In this document: piece after piece, positions 5,757-8,513 of the stretch | How positions within the stretch are numbered: position 1 is the first letter of the stretch | Layout: every line of letters begins with the position of its first letter | The notes under the pieces: generated by a model | Databases searched by the model: none | Told to the model about the DNA's origin: nothing | The model's input: only the letters and a program-made list of their open reading frames with translations | Program-made: the position numbers and the translations under genes | Origin: JANNOG01 sp964516515 | GTDB taxonomy: Bacteria > Actinomycetota > Actinomycetes > Actinomycetales > JBBAYJ01 | Direction of reading: 5' to 3' | DNA: 8,513 bases | NCBI GenBank assembly: GCA_964516515.1 | Contig: CAZEYA010000164.1 | Coordinates: 1-8,513 of the forward strand

Positions 5757-5801
5757 CAGGATCCTGCCCTCGCGAAGCCCGTTTCGCCACATCAGCTTCG
5801 C
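5757..5801. promoter_or_regulatory. Inverted repeats in the divergent regulator/TerC spacer (possible operator)
   Basis: CAGGATCCTG (5757-5766) is a perfect 10-base palindrome. GCGAAGC (5772-5778) is the inverse of GCTTCGC (5795-5801), separated by 16 bases; the first arm can alternatively pair as GCGAA with TTCGC (5783-5787). The elements lie in the only spacer from which both genes must be transcribed, so they are candidates for regulator binding or for a switching leader of the TerC mRNA. I see no yybP-ykoY manganese riboswitch consensus. Confidence 0.4.
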
Positions 5802-5831
5802 TGGACCCTGTTTCAGTTCTAAGGAGAACAC

Positions 5832-6809
5832 GTGCTCGATGTCCCTCTGTGGTTGTGGTTGGCCTTCGCGGCCACCGTCGTGGTCGCCCTGGCCATCGAC
5901 CTCTTCTCTCACCGCAAAGCCCACATCATCGGCTTCCGGGAAGCCGCCTGGTGGAGCGCCGTCTGGGTGGGCCTGGCGGTGGTGTTCGGCGGAGTGGTGT
6001 TCGCCGTGCTCGGCACAACTGCGGGGGTCGAGTACACCACCGCCTGGTTGCTGGAGAAGAGCCTGTCGGTGGACAACCTCTTCGTGTTCGCCCTGATCTT
6101 CGCCTACTTCAAGGTGCCACGGGAGTACCAACACCGTGTACTGTTCTGGGGCGTCATGGGGGCACTGGTCTTCCGGGGGATCTTCCTGACCCTCGGCGTT
6201 GCCGTCGTCAGCCAATTCACGGCCATCCTATTTGTCTTCGCGGCCATCCTGATTTACAGCGCCTACAAGCTCCTGCGCGGCGCCGACGACAGCTTCGACC
6301 CCAGCACCAGTATCGCCCTGCGGGTCCTTCGAAAGATCGTTCCGGTACGTGACGAATACTCGGGCACCAAGTTCTTCGTCAAGGAAGGCGGCAAACGCGT
6401 CGCCACCCCGCTCTTCGCCGTTCTCATTGCCGTCGAAGCCGCGGACCTGGTATTCGCGGTCGACAGCGTTCCTGCCGTGCTGGCAGTGTCCTCCGAACCC
6501 TTCATCGTTTACACCAGCAACGCCTTCGCAATCCTCGGACTGCGCGCCCTGTACTTCCTGCTCTCCGGCATGCTTCACCGGTTCCACCTGTTGAGCAAGG
6601 GACTGGCGTTCATTCTCGCGTTCATTGGCGTCAAGCTCATCCTGCAGGCCGCACACAAGACGATCAGTCCCGCGGTGCCCGAGATTCCCTCAACGGTCAG
6701 CCTTGCCGTCATCGTCGTCGTGCTCACCCTCAGCATCGGCCTCAGCATATGGCGACCCGCGCCCGCGGAGGAAGCGACCGTTGGCCGGGAGGACGCTGAT
6801 AGCCGGTAG
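5832..6809 (+). CDS. TerC/Alx family integral membrane protein (probable manganese exporter)
   Basis: This 325-residue protein is a full-length TerC family member. Family relatives (Alx, MeeM/YceF, YkoY) export Mn2+, often to metallate exported proteins, and others are linked to tellurite resistance; transport here is inferred. The first helix is PLWLWLAFAATVVVALAIDL. Both conserved acidic motifs are present: EKSLSVDNLFVF at 75-86 and EAADLVFAVDSVPA at 202-215 (Glu75, Asp81, Glu202, Asp205, Asp211). Between them lie VLFWGVMGALVFRGIF and a cytoplasmic loop with FFVKEGGKRVATPLF. Later segments are AFAILGLRALYFLLSGML and AFILAFIGVKLILQAAHK, then a last helix at about 288-306. The start GTG has AAGGAG five bases upstream. 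The short polar C-terminus ends at TAG 6807-6809. A strong hairpin follows 33 bases later. Confidence 0.93.
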   Translation: MLDVPLWLWLAFAATVVVALAIDLFSHRKAHIIGFREAAWWSAVWVGLAVVFGGVVFAVLGTTAGVEYTTAWLLEKSLSVDNLFVFALIFAYFKVPREYQHRVLFWGVMGALVFRGIFLTLGVAVVSQFTAILFVFAAILIYSAYKLLRGADDSFDPSTSIALRVLRKIVPVRDEYSGTKFFVKEGGKRVATPLFAVLIAVEAADLVFAVDSVPAVLAVSSEPFIVYTSNAFAILGLRALYFLLSGMLHRFHLLSKGLAFILAFIGVKLILQAAHKTISPAVPEIPSTVSLAVIVVVLTLSIGLSIWRPAPAEEATVGREDADSR

Positions 6810-6841
6810 GACGGGTTGACCGCAAACCTCACTCCCGCAGA

Positions 6842-6866
6842 CGCCCGGGCCGAGATTGCCCGGGCG
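6842..6866 (+). terminator. Terminator hairpin after the TerC gene
   Basis: CGCCCGGGC (6842-6850) pairs perfectly with GCCCGGGCG (6858-6866), nine G-C pairs with a 7-base loop, 33 bases after the TerC stop. There is no T-run, as is usual for actinobacterial terminators. Confidence 0.65.
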
Positions 6867-6926
6867 ATCTGGCCACGACCAGCCGCGCGGACGGAAGACC
6901 CGGCCGGGGTCGAACCATGATCAAGC

Positions 6927-6977
6927 CAACGGCTTCTGTCGGTCAGCTCCGGGAGCTTCCGCCGTTGACATGTTTTT
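6927..6977 (+). terminator. Second terminator-like structure with a T-run
   Basis: CAACGGC (6927-6933) pairs with GCCGTTG (6961-6967) and encloses the hairpin AGCTC (6945-6949) with GAGCT (6953-6957). TTTTT (6973-6977) follows, rare in this DNA. It could back up the first terminator or end a rightward unit that no longer exists. Confidence 0.4.
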
Positions 6978-7222
6978 GATCGCTTCGGTCTGTGAAAGTC
7001 CCGCCAGCGACAAGAAGAGCGGTAGGTCCGGTTTGAGCGGCTGCCGAGGGCGGGCCGGTAGGTCTCAGGACCTGTGCGCCCGATGTCGATTGTTTCGCGA
7101 CGGCCCGTCTGCCGGGGATTTCGCCTTAGGGGCAGACCGTTGCGGCGAGATCGCCGTGAGCTGGTGAAGCGATTGTGAGGATCGCCACCTCACGGTCTCA
7201 TGGAGTCTGATCAGGACTTCGT
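6978..7222. other. Structured non-coding stretch before the IS3 remnant
   Basis: I see no family-level gene here. A 31-codon frame from ATG 7083 (MSIVSRRPVCRGFRLRGR, ending ELVKRL) is highly basic but has only a distant AGGA. Hairpins are frequent: AGGTC (7060-7064) with GACCT (7069-7073), GTCTGCC (7107-7113) with GGCAGAC (7131-7137), and the long structure 7147-7199 listed separately. CGGTAGGTC occurs twice (7020-7028, 7056-7064). The stretch may be a remnant of a mobile element or contain a structured RNA. Confidence 0.4.
7147..7199. other. Long bulged hairpin (19 pairs)
   Basis: The 3' arm 7181-7199 is paired along its whole length: ATCGC (7181-7185) with GCGAT (7169-7173), CACC (7186-7189) with GGTG (7163-7166), TCACGG (7190-7195) with CCGTGA (7154-7159), and TCTC (7196-7199) with GAGA (7147-7150). 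All unpaired bases (3, 3 and 2) are on the 5' arm, and the loop is TGTGAGG. Such a one-sided bulged stem is more than expected by chance and is typical of structured RNA or recognised DNA ends. Confidence 0.5.
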
Positions 7223-7358
7223 GACGGCGAGGGAAAGCTGTTCTATGCGCGGTCAAGAACGTCTACTCCCGCCGGATCGTGGGCCATTGTCAGGCCACTC
7301 CATCGACTCCTGAATGAAGGCCTCCTTGGCAGTGGCCGCGCTGCGCAACGCTGTCGCC
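7223..7358 (+). pseudogene. Degenerate IS3-family transposase (OrfB) fragment
   Basis: Translated in pieces, this stretch gives DGEGKL, then (after one missing base near 7241) LCAVKNVYSRRIVG, then HSIDS and MKASLAVAALRNAVA. Together they match the rve/DDE core of IS3-family transposases of the type GEGKLYLCAVKDVYSNRIVG followed by YSIDSRMKASLAVAALRNAV, a segment between the first and second catalytic Asp. Three lesions are visible: a one-base deletion at about 7241, an 11-base insertion at 7285-7295, and TGA at 7311-7313 in place of a probable CGA. Similarity ends at about 7358, before the HSDRG motif, and nothing of OrfA or of the terminal repeats is recognisable. It is an old relic, not a mobile element. 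Confidence 0.8.
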
Positions 7359-7412
7359 CCTTGCACTGGGCCTCCGCCTCGATCACCAAGACCGCAGCCA
7401 AGGAGTGACCGC

Positions 7413-7520
7413 ATGGCCCGGCGCACGCTGCGAGGTCTCGTGAGGACCCGCCAGCTTCCACCCAACTTCCCCCGCGGGTTTGAGGTAGTGCAGGAACGTC
7501 GCCCACCAGTCATCCCGTAG
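7413..7520 (+). CDS. Small ORF with a well-placed ribosome-binding site, unknown
   Basis: ATG 7413 follows AAGGAG (7400-7405) at the ideal seven bases. It encodes 35 residues, MARRTLRGLVRTRQLPPN then FPRGFEVVQERRPPVIP, ending at TAG 7518-7520. The peptide is basic and has no features I recognise. In the opposite direction the same DNA carries an open frame ending at 7383 with a coding-like composition (for example DDWWATFLHYLK), so only one of the two can be meaningful. It may be a leftover of an element that brought in the IS3 fragment. Confidence 0.25.
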   Translation: MARRTLRGLVRTRQLPPNFPRGFEVVQERRPPVIP

Positions 7521-7604
7521 TGTCTGCGAACGGGGTATCAGCTGGCCGCCCGCGGTGCTCTTAGAGGTGAATTGCTCGTGGAATCGCTGGCCTGGAGGTA
7601 CGTC

Positions 7605-8513
7605 GTGATCGACCCCGTGCAGATCCTGTGGTCCCCGGCTGGTGCGAGCATGCCCTCGCTCGGTGCCCGGAACCTGGTCGACGTCACCGACGGCGACACC
7701 CCGAACATCCGCATGCCGATCCGAATGTTGTCGGTCGACACGCCAGAAGTCACCGCCCGCACAGCGGAACGTGCAAGCGCGATCGACATCGAGTTCACAC
7801 AACTCGCCGAGTGGATCGAGCAGGGCCGGGCGCCGATCTCCGACGTCCTGGCTGCGTATGTGCTGCCCAAGCTGACCACGGGCACGGCCGGCACACTGCA
7901 GTTTGAGCAGGGCAAGGCCGCGTCGGCGTTCGGGAAGCAGAACATCGACACCCGGCTCGCCCGCCCCGACGGCTCACGTCGCAACCTGTTCATCCGCGTC
8001 GCCGACAGCCCGTTCGACGCCAACTCTCGGCTGCTGGCCTACATCGCCCCCAACTACTCGACCAAGGAGCGGGAGACGCTGTCCCGGGCCGAGCGCGCGA
8101 CATTCAACCTCGACCTGGTCGAGAACGGGTGGGCGGCTACGTTCGTGATCTTCCCATCGATCCCTGGTGAGCTGGACCTGCCCCTTTTGGTCGAGGCCGC
8201 CGCCACGGCCCGGGCCAACCGGAAGGGGATCTGGGCCGAGCCGGCGACCTTACTGGCCTACGAGTACCGGGCCATGGAGAAGCTCCACGCAATCACCGAG
8301 AAGATCGTCGGCGGCGAGAAGATCCGCGGCGCAGCGGCGTTCGCTTGGCGAGAGCGATACTGCGCCGACATGCGCAACCGCCAGCTGCACGGCCCCGAGG
8401 GCTACATCGACATACCCCCGGAGTACCGGTTGTGGATCTGGCCCGACGACGTCGCCCGCACCGTCCGCGAGCTCAACCTCGTCCCCGCACCCGCCCTCGG
8501 CCGCGCTCTCTAA
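7605..8513 (+). CDS. Staphylococcal nuclease-like (SNase/thermonuclease family) protein, intracellular, with insertion and C-terminal extension
   Basis: This 302-residue protein has the SNase (OB-fold) active site. DVTDGDTPNIRMPIRMLSVD continues TPEV, giving Asp29/Asp31 (calcium ligand region), Arg40, Asp45 and Glu48, equivalent to SNase Asp19/Asp21, Arg35, Asp40 and Glu43. DANSRLLAYI provides Arg142, equivalent to Arg87. It ends with the usual ERATFNLDLVENGWAATFVI and ARANRKGIWA. It should cleave DNA or RNA using Ca2+. Two things are unusual: the segment between Glu48 and Arg142 is about 50 residues longer than in SNase, and about 90 residues follow the domain, including WRERYCADMRNRQLHG and YRLWIWPDDVARTVRELN, which I do not recognise. 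No signal peptide is seen, so it acts in the cytoplasm. GTG 7605 is preferred because GGAGG lies six bases upstream; GTG 7578 and TTG 7572 are alternatives. TAA is the last codon in the window. Confidence 0.85.
   Translation: MIDPVQILWSPAGASMPSLGARNLVDVTDGDTPNIRMPIRMLSVDTPEVTARTAERASAIDIEFTQLAEWIEQGRAPISDVLAAYVLPKLTTGTAGTLQFEQGKAASAFGKQNIDTRLARPDGSRRNLFIRVADSPFDANSRLLAYIAPNYSTKERETLSRAERATFNLDLVENGWAATFVIFPSIPGELDLPLLVEAAATARANRKGIWAEPATLLAYEYRAMEKLHAITEKIVGGEKIRGAAAFAWRERYCADMRNRQLHGPEGYIDIPPEYRLWIWPDDVARTVRELNLVPAPALGRAL

Noticed and set aside
5725..5831. Manganese riboswitch (yybP-ykoY) before the TerC gene.
   Set aside because: The spacer is short and I could not find the conserved paired elements; only simple inverted repeats are present.
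6965..6993. Perfect TTGACA as a promoter.
   Set aside because: No -10-like hexamer occurs at 16-18 bases, and the site overlaps a terminator-like stem.
7147..7199. Group II intron domain V.
   Set aside because: The domain V pattern (short stem, GAAA-type loop, AGC/AY triad with 2-base bulge) is not met, and no reverse transcriptase is nearby.

Overview
The window is high-GC DNA with frequent GTG starts and GC-rich third codon positions. It carries families common in actinomycetes (DrrA/DrrB exporter with PadR, AI-2E family permease, winged-helix regulator beside TerC), so it most likely comes from an actinobacterial chromosome or a large accessory element. I cannot name the genus. No rRNA, tRNA or CRISPR array is visible.

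Layout. (a) 1-1918, minus strand: a compact drug-exporter operon in the order padR, ABC ATPase (DrrA type), ABC-2 permease (DrrB type, running off the left edge). (b) 1919-3346: a decaying stretch. It holds two strong adjacent hairpins, a frameshifted fragment of a small membrane protein, and a DUF4386 membrane-protein gene inactivated by an in-frame TAG and a +1 frameshift, followed by about 310 bases with no convincing gene. (c) 3347-4734: two convergent membrane-protein genes, a GlsB/YeaQ-type (transglycosylase-associated) protein on plus and an AI-2E family permease on minus. Their 3' ends meet at a heptamer tandem repeat that borders the permease stop codon and lies inside the plus-strand frame. 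(d) 4735-5361: small pieces, namely a truncated DUF2237 gene (41 codons kept), a small SHOCT-like ORF on the opposite strand, and an isolated TTGACA promoter-like site. (e) 5362-6809: a winged-helix regulator and a TerC/Alx family membrane protein transcribed divergently from a 107-base spacer with inverted repeats. (f) 6810-7604: nearly 800 bases without an intact gene, holding terminator-like hairpins, a long bulged hairpin and a degenerate IS3-family transposase fragment. (g) 7605-8513: an intact staphylococcal-nuclease-fold protein with a large internal insertion, a C-terminal extension and no signal peptide.

How the genes work together. PadR probably represses the DrrAB-type exporter encoded downstream of it. 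The winged-helix protein is a plausible local regulator of the divergent TerC gene, whose relatives export manganese. The remaining genes do not form an obvious pathway. The number of broken or truncated genes (DUF4386, the membrane fragment, DUF2237, the IS3 remnant) suggests a region that has repeatedly gained and lost DNA. I did not find a clear new defence or biosynthetic system. The most unusual features are the heptamer repeat between convergent genes, the long bulged hairpin near the IS remnant, and the atypical nuclease.
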